Of a DNA stretch of 64,000 bases, positions 44,544 to 55,357 are shown in pieces (position 1 is the first letter of the stretch; each line of letters starts with the position of its first letter). Below the pieces are notes generated by a model. The model worked only from the letters and a program-made list of their open reading frames with translations, searched no databases and was not told the origin of the DNA. Origin of the DNA: Alkalidesulfovibrio alkalitolerans DSM 16529 (lineage in GTDB: Bacteria; Desulfobacterota; Desulfovibrionia; Desulfovibrionales; Desulfovibrionaceae); contig NZ_ATHI01000029.1 of assembly GCF_000422245.1 (NCBI RefSeq), positions 29,363 to 93,362 of the forward strand. Reading direction: 5' to 3'. The position numbers and the translations under genes are program-made.

Positions 44544-46094
44544 CTACTCCCACTCGATGGTGCTAGGCGGTTTAGACGAGATGTCGAGGACGACGCGGTT
44601 GACGCCCTTGACCTCGTTGATGATCCGGTTCGAGATGCGGGCCAGGATCTCCGTGGGCAGGCGCGTCCAGTCCGCGGTCATGGCGTCGATGCTGTCCACG
44701 ATGCGAAGCGCGATGACGTGCTCATAGGTGCGGTCGTCGCCCATGACGCCTACGGTCTTCAGCGGCAACAACACGGCGAAACCCTGCCAGACCTTACGGT
44801 ACCAGTCCGTGGCCAAAAGTTCCTGCTGCACGATGCGGTCGGCCTGACGCAGGATCTCCAGGCGTTCGGTCGTGATCTCACCGATGACGCGAATGGCCAG
44901 GCCGGGGCCGGGGAAGGGATGACGCCAGATGATGTAGTCGGGCAGCCCCAACTCCATGGCGACCTTGCGCACCTCGTCCTTGAACAACTCGCGCAACGGC
45001 TCCACCAGGGAAAGATTCATCTTCTCGGGCAAGCCGCCCACGTTGTGGTGGCTCTTGATGACCGCCGAGGGCCCGCCTTTGAAAGACACGGATTCGATGA
45101 CGTCCGGATACAGGGTGCCCTGGGCCAAGTACTTCACGTCCGTGATCTTGGCCGCTTCCTCGTCGAAGACCTCGATGAAGGTGTAACCGATGGTCTTGCG
45201 CTTCTTTTCCGGATCCTCGACTCCGGCCAAAAGCGACAGGAAGCGCTCGGCCGCGTCCACGGTCACGAGGTTGAGGTCGAAATGGCGTTCGAGATAGCCG
45301 ATGACCTCCTCACGCTCGTTCATGCGCAAAAGACCGTTGTCCACAAAGATGCAGGTCAACTGCTTGCCGATGGCCTTGTGCAGCAACAGCGCGACGACGG
45401 TGGAATCTATGCCGCCCGAAAGGCCGCAGATCACGCGCGCGTCGCCGATCTTCTCGCGCAGGTCGGCCACGGTGGATTCCACGAACGAGGCCATGGTCCA
45501 GCCCGGCTTCACGTTCGCGATCTTGAAGAGGAAATTGTGCAGGATGATCTCGCCGTCGTCCGTATGCGCGACCTCGGGATGGAACTGCAGGGCGTAGATG
45601 CGCTTCTCGTCGCAGGCCATGGCCGCGATGGGCACGGACGGCGTGCGGGCGATGACCGTGAAACCCTCGGGCGCGGTCTCGACGTGATCGCCGTGCGACA
45701 TCCAGACTTTGTGGCTGTGCGAAGAACGCAACCCATCCAGAAGCACGCTTGGCGCGATCAGTTCCAGATCGGCGCGGCCATACTCGCGGTCCTTGGCCCG
45801 CGTGACCTTGCCCCCGAGCGAGTGGGAGAGGAGTTGCATGCCGTAGCAGATGCCGAGCACGGGCACGCCCAGGTCGAGCAGGCTACGCTCAAGTCCGGGC
45901 GAATCGGCGTCGAGGACGCTGGCCGGACCTCCAGAGAGGATGACGGCCTTGGGGTCGAGAGCCTTCAATTCTTCCGGAGCGATGGTGCAGGGATAAATCT
46001 CCGAAAAGACCCCGGCCTCGCGCACCCGGCGCGCGATAAGTTGGGTGTATTGCGAACCGAAATCGAGAATGACGACGCGATCGAACTGTTCCAT
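44544..46094 (-). CDS. guaA: GMP synthase (glutamine-hydrolysing)
   Basis: 516 residues. The class I glutaminase domain has GICYGMQLL (catalytic Cys) and FHPEVAHT; the ATP pyrophosphatase domain has SGGIDSTV; the C-terminal dimerisation domain ends in PPSTIEWE. It converts XMP to GMP. It follows guaB on the same strand by about 100 bp with a hairpin between. Confidence 0.97.
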   Translation of the reverse strand: MEQFDRVVILDFGSQYTQLIARRVREAGVFSEIYPCTIAPEELKALDPKAVILSGGPASVLDADSPGLERSLLDLGVPVLGICYGMQLLSHSLGGKVTRAKDREYGRADLELIAPSVLLDGLRSSHSHKVWMSHGDHVETAPEGFTVIARTPSVPIAAMACDEKRIYALQFHPEVAHTDDGEIILHNFLFKIANVKPGWTMASFVESTVADLREKIGDARVICGLSGGIDSTVVALLLHKAIGKQLTCIFVDNGLLRMNEREEVIGYLERHFDLNLVTVDAAERFLSLLAGVEDPEKKRKTIGYTFIEVFDEEAAKITDVKYLAQGTLYPDVIESVSFKGGPSAVIKSHHNVGGLPEKMNLSLVEPLRELFKDEVRKVAMELGLPDYIIWRHPFPGPGLAIRVIGEITTERLEILRQADRIVQQELLATDWYRKVWQGFAVLLPLKTVGVMGDDRTYEHVIALRIVDSIDAMTADWTRLPTEILARISNRIINEVKGVNRVVLDISSKPPSTIEWE

Positions 46095-46140
46095 GCGTAT
46101 GATTCCTGGGAAACGGTGTTGGGGCCTTGTACCCCCAAAC

Positions 46141-46162
46141 CCGGCCCCGGTAAAGGGGCCGG
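46141..46162 (-). other. Intercistronic hairpin between guaB and guaA
   Basis: An 8-bp perfect stem (ccggcccc / ggggccgg) with loop ggtaaa, without a T-run. It may tune the two genes or protect mRNA. Confidence 0.5.
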
Positions 46163-46195
46163 ATCCACGGGCAAGAGGACGGCGCGAACGTGCCG

Positions 46196-47671
<1,476 letters not shown>

Positions 47672-48379
47672 CTAGTCCAGTCCGAGATAGGCGGACTTCA
47701 CCTTGGGATCATTCATCAGTTGTTTTGCGTCGCCTGAAAGCGTGACCTTGCCCGTTTCAAGGACATAGGCGCGATGGGCGATGGAAAGAGCCATCTGCGC
47801 GTTCTGCTCCACGAGCATCACGGTCACGCCCTCGGCGTTGATCTTCTTGATGACCTCGAAGATGTTCTCCACCACGATGGGTGCCAGCCCAAGGGAAGGT
47901 TCGTCAAGCAGAAGGAGCTTGGGCCTGGCCATCAAGGCACGGCCGATTGCGAGCATCTGCTGCTCGCCCCCGGAAAGCGTGCCCCCGTGCTGCGTGCGGC
48001 GCTCCTTGAGGATCGGGAAGAGGCTGTCCACGTGGTCGAGATCCTGGGCTATCCCGGCCTTGTCCTTGCGAAGGTAGGCACCCATGAGCAGGTTCTCGCG
48101 CACGGTCAATCCGGGAAAGATGAGTCGTCCCTCCGGCACCTGCGTGATTCCCAGGGCCACGATCCTGTCCGTGGGCATGCGGGTGACGTCCGTGCCTTCG
48201 AAGACGACCGAGCCGGTGCGCGGCGGCGTGACGCCGCAAATGCTCATCAGCGTGGTGGACTTGCCCGCGCCGTTCGCGCCGATGAGAGTCACTATCTCGC
48301 CGCGCTCGACCTCGATGGAGACACCCTTGAGCGCCTCGATGTTGCCATAGAAGGTGCGAATGCCGTCGACTTTAAGCAT
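47672..48379 (-). CDS. livF: Branched-chain amino-acid ABC transporter ATP-binding protein LivF
   Basis: 235 residues. Walker A GANGAGKST (about 36-44), Q-loop VPEGRLIFPGLTV (typical of LivF), signature LSGGEQQM, Walker B LLLLDEPSLGL. It is one of two ATPases of the system. Its ATG lies 8 bp inside livG. Confidence 0.95.
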   Translation of the reverse strand: MLKVDGIRTFYGNIEALKGVSIEVERGEIVTLIGANGAGKSTTLMSICGVTPPRTGSVVFEGTDVTRMPTDRIVALGITQVPEGRLIFPGLTVRENLLMGAYLRKDKAGIAQDLDHVDSLFPILKERRTQHGGTLSGGEQQMLAIGRALMARPKLLLLDEPSLGLAPIVVENIFEVIKKINAEGVTVMLVEQNAQMALSIAHRAYVLETGKVTLSGDAKQLMNDPKVKSAYLGLD

Positions 48380-49172
48380 GGGCCGCCCCCCTGCCCAGAT
48401 AGGCTTCGATGACCTGGGGGTTCTCACGTATCTCGCGCGGCCCGCCCTCGGCGATCTTCATGCCGTGGTCCAGGACCACGAGGTGCTCGCAAATGCCCAT
48501 GACCAACTTCATGTCGTGCTCGATGAGCACGACTGTGATCCCTTGACCCATTATCGCATGGATAAGCTTCACGAGCGAGGCTGTTTCCTGGGGGTTCATT
48601 CCGGCGGCGGGCTCGTCCAGGAGGATCAGCCGCGGCCCCGTGGCCAGGGCGCGGGCGATCTCCAGGCGGCGCTGATCGCCGTACGACAGTGCCGAGGACT
48701 GGTAGAAGGCCTTGCTTTCCAGCCCGACGAAGGAAAGCCAGCGCATGGCGTCGTCCACGATACGCTGCTCTTCCTCACGCTGGCTCTTGTTCCGGAATAT
48801 GGCCCCGATGACTCCGGCGGACGTGCGGCAGTGCCGTCCGATGCGCACGTTGTCCAACACGGTCAGCTCGGAAAAGAGCCGGATGTTCTGGAACGTGCGG
48901 GCGATGCCCAGCGCCGTCATCTTTTCGGGCTTGAAGCCGTTGGTCAGCCTCTGCCCGTCGGGAGCGTCGAACAGGAGTCGCCCCTTGGTGGGAGTGTAGA
49001 CCCCGGCGATACAGTTGAAGAGCGTCGTCTTCCCCGCTCCGTTGGGGCCAATGAGTCCCATGATCCGACCGGGCATGACGTCGAAGGAGACGTCGGAGAG
49101 CGCCATGAGCCCCCCGAACTGTTTGCTGATGGAATCGACCTGGAGTAGCGGCGTTTTGGTCTGGGCGGCCAT
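48372..49172 (-). CDS. livG: Branched-chain amino-acid ABC transporter ATP-binding protein LivG
   Basis: 266 residues. Walker A GPNGAGKTT (about 42-50), the long insert after the Q-loop (TFQNIRLFSELTV) typical of LivG, signature LSYGDQRR, Walker B LILLDEPAAGMN. It pairs with LivF. The start at 49172 (MAAQTK) is used; it follows livM by 1 bp. Confidence 0.95.
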   Translation of the reverse strand: MAAQTKTPLLQVDSISKQFGGLMALSDVSFDVMPGRIMGLIGPNGAGKTTLFNCIAGVYTPTKGRLLFDAPDGQRLTNGFKPEKMTALGIARTFQNIRLFSELTVLDNVRIGRHCRTSAGVIGAIFRNKSQREEEQRIVDDAMRWLSFVGLESKAFYQSSALSYGDQRRLEIARALATGPRLILLDEPAAGMNPQETASLVKLIHAIMGQGITVVLIEHDMKLVMGICEHLVVLDHGMKIAEGGPREIRENPQVIEAYLGRGAAHA

Positions 49173-49173
49173 A

Positions 49174-50217
49174 TCAGACGATCCCCTTGGCCTTGAGCGT
49201 GCGGCGCAGTTCGATGATGATCGGATTTTGCAGCGCGGCATCGGCGATTCTTGGCATGAAACCGGAAGGCTTGAAGCGCATGATGAGCACCATGATCATA
49301 CCGTAAACGATGAAGCGGGTCTCGGCCGGCATGCCCAGGCGAGGGAGCACCTCGCGCAGGATCTCGCCCAGCGCGATGAGCACGGCCGAGCCGATCAGCG
49401 ACCCGGTCATGTTGCCCAATCCGCCCAGCACGACCATGCACAGCACGAGGAAGGACTCCCAGAACTGGAACATGTCGGGCGAGAGGAACATGGTCCAGCG
49501 CGCCAGGAAACTGCCTGCGAGGGCTCCGATGGAAGCGGAGACGCCAAAGGCGATGACCTTGTAGATCTGCACGTCGATTCCGGCGGAGGCGGCGGCCAGG
49601 GGGTCCTCGCGAATCGCGAACCATGCGCGGCCGACACGGGAGTCCTCGATGCGCCGGATCATCAGGAAGATGCCCACGACCATGGCCAGGCCCATGTAGA
49701 AGTAAGGCGTCTCGCCGATGAACTCCCAATACCAGTCCCATTCGGGATTCAGCATCTTCGAGAGCCAGGACAGGTCGAGGATCGCCGGTTCGATGCCGGG
49801 CAGGCCGAGCGGGCCGCGCGTGAGCCATATCTCGTTCGTCAGGAACAGGACCACGAGTTGGGAGAAGCCGAAGGTCACGATGGCGAAATAGTCGCCCGAC
49901 AGCCTGAGCGTCGGCGCGGCGCGCAACACGCCCCAGACCATGCCGTTGAGCGCCGCCAGCGGCAGCAGCATCCACAGCGACAAGCCGTAGGTCATGGTCA
50001 GCAGCCCGCAGGTGTAGGCGCCGATGCCGTAGAAACCGACGAAACCGAGGTCCAGCATGCCGATGAAGCCCGTGACGATGTTCAGGCCCATGGCCAGGAC
50101 CATGTACACCATGATGAGAGTCAGCACGTGGAGCACGTAGTCGCTGGCGAACGGCAGAAACGGAATCGTCAGCACCGCCAGGAACAGGGCCCGCTTGATG
50201 GTTTTGGAGATGGTCAT
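49174..50217 (-). CDS. livM: Branched-chain amino-acid ABC transporter permease LivM
   Basis: 347 residues with about eight to ten helices. Family features include the N-terminal GLNIVTGFIGMLDLGFVGFYGIGAY region and the cytoplasmic EDPLAAASAGI loop that contacts the ATPases. It forms the pore with LivH. The start at 50217 (MTISK) is used in preference to the longer frame. Confidence 0.94.
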   Translation of the reverse strand: MTISKTIKRALFLAVLTIPFLPFASDYVLHVLTLIMVYMVLAMGLNIVTGFIGMLDLGFVGFYGIGAYTCGLLTMTYGLSLWMLLPLAALNGMVWGVLRAAPTLRLSGDYFAIVTFGFSQLVVLFLTNEIWLTRGPLGLPGIEPAILDLSWLSKMLNPEWDWYWEFIGETPYFYMGLAMVVGIFLMIRRIEDSRVGRAWFAIREDPLAAASAGIDVQIYKVIAFGVSASIGALAGSFLARWTMFLSPDMFQFWESFLVLCMVVLGGLGNMTGSLIGSAVLIALGEILREVLPRLGMPAETRFIVYGMIMVLIMRFKPSGFMPRIADAALQNPIIIELRRTLKAKGIV

Positions 50218-50221
50218 GGTC

Positions 50222-51109
50222 TTACGCCTTCTGGCGCACGGACTTTCCAAGGAAACCCGTGGGCTTGAAGAGGATGACTGCGATAAGCACCGCGTAGGCG
50301 ATGCCGTCGCGGTACAGGGATGATATGTACCCCGCGCCGAGCGCTTCGGCCACGCCGAGCACGATGCCGCCGATCATGGCTCCTGGCACCGAGCCGATCC
50401 CGCCCAAAACAGCGGCCGAGAAGGCCTTCACGCCGGCGTTGTAACCCATGGTCGGGTACATGGTATTGTAGAAAACGCTAACGAGAATGCCGGCCACCGC
50501 GCCAAGGGAGGAACCGATCAGAAACGTGAAGGAAATGACTCGATTGACGTTGATGCCCATGAGCGCCGCGGCCTTCTGGTTCTGGGCGAGAGCACGCATG
50601 GCGGTGCCGGTCTTGGTTTTGGTGATGACAAGGTTCAGACTGATCATGAGAACGATTGTCAGCGCGAAAATGAAGACCTGCAGCCAGCTGAGGTGCACCC
50701 CGGAGAAGGAGAACGCGGTCTCGCGGAAGAAGGTGGGAAGGGCCTCCTGGGGGAAGGGGCGGGGGCGGCTGCCCCAGATGATCATCGCCAGGTTCTGCAA
50801 GAAAATGGACATGCCGATGGCGGTGATCAGCGCGGCGAGTCGCGGAGCCTTGCGCAACGGCCTGTAGGCGATGATGTCGAGCAGCACGCCGAGACACCCG
50901 CAACAGAGCATGGCCATGGCGATGGCCGGAAAGAACGGCACTCCGAGCACGGTGATGAAGGTGGCGCAGAAAAAGGCGCCGAACATGTAGATTTCGCCAT
51001 GGGCGAAGTTGATCAGCTCGATGACGCCGTAGACCATGCTGTATCCCACGGCGATGAGCGCATAGATCACGCCCAGGGTGAGTCCGTTGATAAGTTGCTG
51101 TTCGAGCAC
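50222..51109 (-). CDS. livH: Branched-chain amino-acid ABC transporter permease LivH
   Basis: 295 residues with eight helices. It opens with QQLINGLTLGVIYALIAVG and has the conserved INFAHGE and ALAQNQKAAALMGIN coupling loop. It partners LivM. The gene is separated from livK by a terminator-like hairpin. Confidence 0.95.
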   Translation of the reverse strand: MLEQQLINGLTLGVIYALIAVGYSMVYGVIELINFAHGEIYMFGAFFCATFITVLGVPFFPAIAMAMLCCGCLGVLLDIIAYRPLRKAPRLAALITAIGMSIFLQNLAMIIWGSRPRPFPQEALPTFFRETAFSFSGVHLSWLQVFIFALTIVLMISLNLVITKTKTGTAMRALAQNQKAAALMGINVNRVISFTFLIGSSLGAVAGILVSVFYNTMYPTMGYNAGVKAFSAAVLGGIGSVPGAMIGGIVLGVAEALGAGYISSLYRDGIAYAVLIAVILFKPTGFLGKSVRQKA

Positions 51110-51141
51110 GGTGATCGCTCCAAGGGGGCCGCCTTGAAAAA

Positions 51142-51174
51142 GAAACAGGCTGGATGTGTTTTCCAGCCTGTTTC
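51142..51174 (-). terminator. Attenuator-like hairpin between livK and livH
   Basis: A perfect 13-bp stem (gaaacaggctgga / tccagcctgtttc, 7-nt loop) is followed on the minus strand by ctttttc. Placed between the binding-protein gene and the permease genes, it probably lets only part of transcription proceed. Confidence 0.7.
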
Positions 51175-51196
51175 CCTTTCAGATCCGGTCCGCCCG

Positions 51197-52345
51197 CTAG
51201 TTCATCTGTTTAGGCGCAGCGGCGAACTTGCCGTCAATGACCATCTTCACGAACGCAGGCTTCTCGCAGTCGCCCTTCTCGTCGAACACGGTCTTGCCGC
51301 CGATGCCCATGTAGGGGTTGGAGGCGTTGAAGCCGGCCATGGCCTCGCGCACCTTCTCGCGGTCCGCGCCGCCCTTGGCGATGGCTTCGGCAACGATGCC
51401 GGTGGCGTCGTAGGCGTTGACGCTCATGTAGTCGGCGTCGCGCTTGTAGGTGGCCTTGAACTTCTCGATGAACTGCTTGGCCTCGGGAGAGGCGACGTCC
51501 TCGATGAAGGGAACGGCCACGTAGGTCTTCTCGGCGGCATCGCGCGCGAGCTTGATGTAGTCAACGTTGTCCAGGCCCTCGCCGCCGAGCTTGACGACGT
51601 CCATGCCCAGTTGCTTGGCCTGGGAGGCGATGAGCGCGCCCTCGCCGTAGTAGCCGGAGATGAAGATGCCCTCGGGGTTGGCGGCGCGGAACTTGGTCAG
51701 CTGCGGCGCGAAGTCCTGGGCGCCCTTGACGTAGGCTTCCTCGCCAACGACGTTCAGGCCGATCTTCTTGGCTTCGGCGGAGAAGGCGTCCTTCAGGCCG
51801 ATGCCGTAGTCGTTGTTCTCATAGAACACGGCCACGGAATTCAGGCCCAGCATGTTCTTGGCGTAGCGGGCCATGAACACGCCCTGGAAATCGTCGCGGT
51901 ACACGTTGCGGAACGACCAGACCTTGCCCGCGCGGTCCTGGTTCTTCTCGGAGATGGCGACGTTGGTCGCGGTCGGGGAGATGGCGGCCACGCCCGCGCG
52001 CACGTAGTTGGGCAGCGCGGCCAAGTGGGCGGAGGAGCAGACGTGGCCGACGACGGCCAGGATGCTCTTGTCCTGGGCGATCTTGGGAGCGACGGTGGCG
52101 GCTTCCTTGGGATCGCACTGCTCGTCCATCCAGACGACTTCGAGCTTGTTCCCGTTGATGCCTCCGGCGGCGTTGATCTCGTCAACCTTGATCTGGACGC
52201 CGGCCTTGACGTTGTCGCCATAAGGGGCGGCAGCGCCGGTGAAGGGGGCGGCCACGGCGATCTTGACCGAGGCCGCGAAGGACGGGGCGGCGAAAAGCGC
52301 CACGGCCAGGGCCGCGACCAGGACACTGAACAGTCTCTTGGACAT
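51197..52345 (-). CDS. livK: Branched-chain amino-acid ABC transporter periplasmic binding protein
   Basis: 382 residues. A signal peptide of 24 residues (cleavage near SFA-ASVKIA) precedes a type 1 periplasmic-binding fold with GVQIKVDEINAAGGINGNKLEV-like opening and a Cys pair (EQCDPK; GHVCSS) that forms the usual disulfide. It binds Leu, Ile, Val or a related ligand. GGAGGAAG lies upstream of ATG 52345. First gene of livKHMGF. Confidence 0.94.
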   Translation of the reverse strand: MSKRLFSVLVAALAVALFAAPSFAASVKIAVAAPFTGAAAPYGDNVKAGVQIKVDEINAAGGINGNKLEVVWMDEQCDPKEAATVAPKIAQDKSILAVVGHVCSSAHLAALPNYVRAGVAAISPTATNVAISEKNQDRAGKVWSFRNVYRDDFQGVFMARYAKNMLGLNSVAVFYENNDYGIGLKDAFSAEAKKIGLNVVGEEAYVKGAQDFAPQLTKFRAANPEGIFISGYYGEGALIASQAKQLGMDVVKLGGEGLDNVDYIKLARDAAEKTYVAVPFIEDVASPEAKQFIEKFKATYKRDADYMSVNAYDATGIVAEAIAKGGADREKVREAMAGFNASNPYMGIGGKTVFDEKGDCEKPAFVKMVIDGKFAAAPKQMN

Positions 52346-52540
52346 GCTCTTCCTCCATGCTGGTTGAAGCAGATGCACGACGATGTATCCCCTTGCGGGC
52401 GGCCGGGCCGACAATCGGCTTCGGCCGTCTTGGCCTATGTCCCGTCACCTGACGGAAGCAAGAATCTCTGCCACGAAGTGGCAAATTTTGTCAAACACCC
52501 GCAACACGCCAGATTCGCCGAATATTGTTCGGTTCGAATC

Positions 52541-53185
52541 CTATTGCAAATGTTCCGGAGCCCTGGCGAGTTCGGCCTCGATCATGGCCCGCACACGCTC
52601 GTCCTTTGGCTCGATCGCGAGGGCCCGGCGCAGGCGCTCCTCCCCTTCGAGCGGGTTGTCGAGGTAATGCTTGTAGATCACGCCGAGATTGAAGAGGGCC
52701 ATGACGTTTCCGGGCGCAACCGCCACGAGTTGCTCCAGAATGGCCGCGGACTCGGCGTAGCGCTCCATGCGGAACAGGGCCACGCCGTAAAGGTTCAGCG
52801 CCTCGGGATTGGTCGGCATGAGGTTCACCGCACTCTGGGCGAAAGATGCGGCCCTGTCCCAGGCGTTCATGGCCAGGAAGCGACGAGCCAGTTCGAGCTG
52901 CGCTTCGGGGTCGTCCGGGTTCTCGGCCAGCCGCTGCATCAGGCCGCGCACGGCCTCCATGTCGGCCTCTGACATGGCTGCCGGGCCGCCGCCCCCCATG
53001 GCTTGGCGGGGCTGCTCGCGCGGAGCCACGATGCGCGAGGGGTTCTCCATGCGGTAGAACAACGAGGACAGGAACATGACCACGAGCGAGGCCGCGACCA
53101 GAAGCACGAGCACCTTCCCGCCGACCGGGCCTATCGCGCCGGGGGTCGCGCCGTTCGTTCCCGAGGATTTGGCGGCACGCGTCAT
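52541..53185 (-). CDS. TPR protein of the cytochrome c maturation cluster
   Basis: 214 residues. One N-terminal membrane helix (about 24-44) and a Gly/Pro linker precede about three to four tetratricopeptide repeats (about 85-205) facing the periplasm. The position after ccmD and the layout suggest a CcmI/CycH-like apocytochrome chaperone, though it lacks the longer N-terminal part of CcmI. It is coupled to ccmD by ATGA. Confidence 0.75.
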   Translation of the reverse strand: MTRAAKSSGTNGATPGAIGPVGGKVLVLLVAASLVVMFLSSLFYRMENPSRIVAPREQPRQAMGGGGPAAMSEADMEAVRGLMQRLAENPDDPEAQLELARRFLAMNAWDRAASFAQSAVNLMPTNPEALNLYGVALFRMERYAESAAILEQLVAVAPGNVMALFNLGVIYKHYLDNPLEGEERLRRALAIEPKDERVRAMIEAELARAPEHLQ

Positions 53186-53331
53186 GACCGGACCTCCTCG
53201 TTCCCGCGCAAGGCGGCGAAACGTTTCAAGCTTCGCTCAAGGCCCGCCAGGCGGACCGCCAAAAAGGCCACGTAACCGCACAGGCCGAGCCAGACGGCCA
53301 CGTTGGCGGCGATGAGATAGGTCGTGGTCAT
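53182..53331 (-). CDS. ccmD: CcmD, small heme-exporter protein
   Basis: 49 residues: one membrane helix (about 6-28) followed by a basic cytoplasmic tail, the CcmD pattern. It stabilises the CcmABC release complex for heme-loaded CcmE. ATG 53331 is used for its GAGG spacing; ATG 53334 directly before is an alternative. Confidence 0.82.
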   Translation of the reverse strand: MTTTYLIAANVAVWLGLCGYVAFLAVRLAGLERSLKRFAALRGNEEVRS

Positions 53332-53338
53332 CATTCCC

Positions 53339-54007
53339 TCACACGTTTTCATCGGCCAGGACGGCCGTGCGCGCCGAAATCTCGTCCTGGGCCGCGAGGA
53401 CGCGGAGCCTGAGCACGAGCAGCGCAATGAACAAAAGGCCGAAGGCGACGAGGCTCGCGCCCATGGCGTGCCACATCTCGGGCTCCATGCCCCCTCCCTT
53501 GGTCCCGATGACCGCGGGGTGGATGGAGCGCCACATCCTGGCCGAATAAAAGACCAGCGGCACGTCCACGAAGGCCACGATACCAAGCACGGCACAGGCC
53601 TTGGCGCGCCTGCCTTCGTGCATGGGCGCGCCGCGAAGCGCCAAGTAGGCCGCGTAGACGAACCACATCACCAGGGTCGTGGTCAGCCGCGGATCCCAGG
53701 TCCACCAAACGTTCCACGCCGCCCGGCCCCAGAACATGCCCGTGAGCAGCGCAAGACTCGTGAAGAGCACGCCCAGTTCGGCCGCAGCGCCCGCAAAGCG
53801 GTCGTAGCGGGCCTCGCCGCGCACCAGATAGAGAATGCTGGCGACGAAGACCAGGAAAAAGGAAATGAGCGCCCACCAGGACATGGGCAGGTGGAGGTAG
53901 AATATCTTCTGCACGAGCCCCATGGTGGCCTCGATGGGCGCGTAGACCCAGATCATGTACTGGGCCAGACACAAGGTCAGGGCGGCGAGGACAAGCAGGA
54001 TGCGCAT
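53339..54007 (-). CDS. ccmC: Heme exporter protein CcmC
   Basis: 222 residues with six helices. The tryptophan-rich WWD motif NVWWTWDPRLT lies near 98-108 with flanking His (HLPMSWW and RSIHPAV) that bind heme. It loads heme on CcmE at the periplasmic face. It lies 1 bp after ccmB. Confidence 0.93.
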   Translation of the reverse strand: MRILLVLAALTLCLAQYMIWVYAPIEATMGLVQKIFYLHLPMSWWALISFFLVFVASILYLVRGEARYDRFAGAAAELGVLFTSLALLTGMFWGRAAWNVWWTWDPRLTTTLVMWFVYAAYLALRGAPMHEGRRAKACAVLGIVAFVDVPLVFYSARMWRSIHPAVIGTKGGGMEPEMWHAMGASLVAFGLLFIALLVLRLRVLAAQDEISARTAVLADENV

Positions 54008-54008
54008 T

Positions 54009-54686
54009 TCATTCGTCTCCACAGAACACGAAGGGGTATAGCACCAAGGCCCCGGCCGTGAACAGGGCATCGAAGGCCGCTCCCAGGGCGAGCCACTGCA
54101 TCGGTCCCTCGATGTCCTCGGCACCCAGGGCGAAGGCGAGCGTCTTGACTCCGGCCAGAAGGGCCGGGACCAGGAGCGGGAACAGGATGATGGAGAGCAA
54201 CGACTCCTTGGCCGACTGCCCGTGCGCCAGCGCGCCCAAGAGCGCGCCCAGGCAGCAAAGTCCCCAATCGACCACAAGGATGCCAAAGAGTCCCATGGCG
54301 AATCCCTCGCCGAGTCCCTGGCCGAGAAAGACGATCACGGCCGGGGCGAACACGGCCTGTACCAACAGCAGGAGCGCCATGCAGGCAAGAGCCTTGCCCA
54401 GCCACACGGCCTGCGGCGGCGCGGGCGAGAGCAAAAGCCCCTGGCGCGCTCCGGCTTCGTCCTCGAAGCCGTAGAGCGTGTTGCAGAACAGGATCAGGGC
54501 GAAGGCCGTGGAAAGCCAGAAGATGACTGCGGCCGCAAGGGCTGGCGTGGCCTCGCCCGGTGCGCGCGAAAGGCTGAAAAGAAAGACCAGAAGAAGGCCC
54601 AGCAGCAATGCCTGGGCAAGTCCCTGCCCGGCCGCGAAGACCATGCGCAAGTCCTTGGAGGCTATGGCCAGGGCGGGTCTCAGCAC
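54009..54686 (-). CDS. ccmB: Heme exporter protein CcmB
   Basis: 225 residues with six helices, typical ABC-2-type CcmB. The GTG start at 54686 lies 7 bp inside ccmA with GGAGG 5 bp upstream, and the product begins with the family-like LRPALAIASKDLR. CcmB pairs with CcmA to release heme-loaded CcmE from CcmC. Confidence 0.9.
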   Translation of the reverse strand: MLRPALAIASKDLRMVFAAGQGLAQALLLGLLLVFLFSLSRAPGEATPALAAAVIFWLSTAFALILFCNTLYGFEDEAGARQGLLLSPAPPQAVWLGKALACMALLLLVQAVFAPAVIVFLGQGLGEGFAMGLFGILVVDWGLCCLGALLGALAHGQSAKESLLSIILFPLLVPALLAGVKTLAFALGAEDIEGPMQWLALGAAFDALFTAGALVLYPFVFCGDE

Positions 54687-55357
54687 AGCCCCTCCGCCTC
54701 GGGCCTGAACTCCGCGGCCGGACCGCAGAAGGCCGCGCGGCCTCCCTTCAGGTGCAAGACCTTGTCCGCCATGGCCAGATCGTGCGCCACGTGGTGGCTG
54801 ACCCACACGAGCCCCGCGCCGCGGTCGCGCGCGACCGTTATCTCGCGGTCGAGCATGGTCCGCGAGCGGACGTCCAAGCCTGTGCCGGGCTCGTCGAGCA
54901 GCAAGAGTTCGGGCGAGAGCAGCAGCACGCGCGCCAGGGCGAGACGCTGCGCCATGCCACGCGAGAAGCGGCCCGCCTTTTCCTCGGCCACGGCCGCGAG
55001 GTTCACGCGCGAGAGGATCGCGAGCAGCGTCTCGTGATCGGCGGCGCAACCGTGCAGTCCGGCCCAGAACCGCAGGTTGTCCAGGGCGCTCAGGTGCGGA
55101 TAGATGAAGGTCTCGTGACCGAGCAGGCCGACGCCGCCCGCTCGCGCGCCGCGTTCGACCGCGCCTGCGTCGGGCCGGGCCAGACCGGCCAGAAGGCGCA
55201 AAAGCGTGGACTTGCCCGCGCCGTTCTCTCCGGCCAGGAGCCAGATCTCGCCGGGCAGGACGCTCAGGCTCACGCCTTTGAAGACGAGCTTGTGGCCGTA
55301 GAACTTGGCCACGCCCGAGCAGGAAACGAGCGGGGCGGCGCCCCTAGCCTCGCCCAT
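54680..55357 (-). CDS. ccmA: Heme exporter ATP-binding protein CcmA
   Basis: 225 residues. Walker A GENGAGKST (about 43-51), signature FSRGMAQRLALAR, Walker B LLLLDEPGTGLD, H-loop VSHHVAHD. It drives release of heme-loaded CcmE. It overlaps ccmF by 14 bp and ccmB by 7 bp. Confidence 0.93.
   Translation of the reverse strand: MGEARGAAPLVSCSGVAKFYGHKLVFKGVSLSVLPGEIWLLAGENGAGKSTLLRLLAGLARPDAGAVERGARAGGVGLLGHETFIYPHLSALDNLRFWAGLHGCAADHETLLAILSRVNLAAVAEEKAGRFSRGMAQRLALARVLLLSPELLLLDEPGTGLDVRSRTMLDREITVARDRGAGLVWVSHHVAHDLAMADKVLHLKGGRAAFCGPAAEFRPEAEGLC

Noticed and set aside
52469..52494. livK promoter at a TTGACA on the minus strand
   Set aside because: The -35 match is perfect, but no acceptable -10 lies 16-18 bp away; the adjacent TGCCAC/GTGGCA stem may be an operator. 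Not listed as a promoter.
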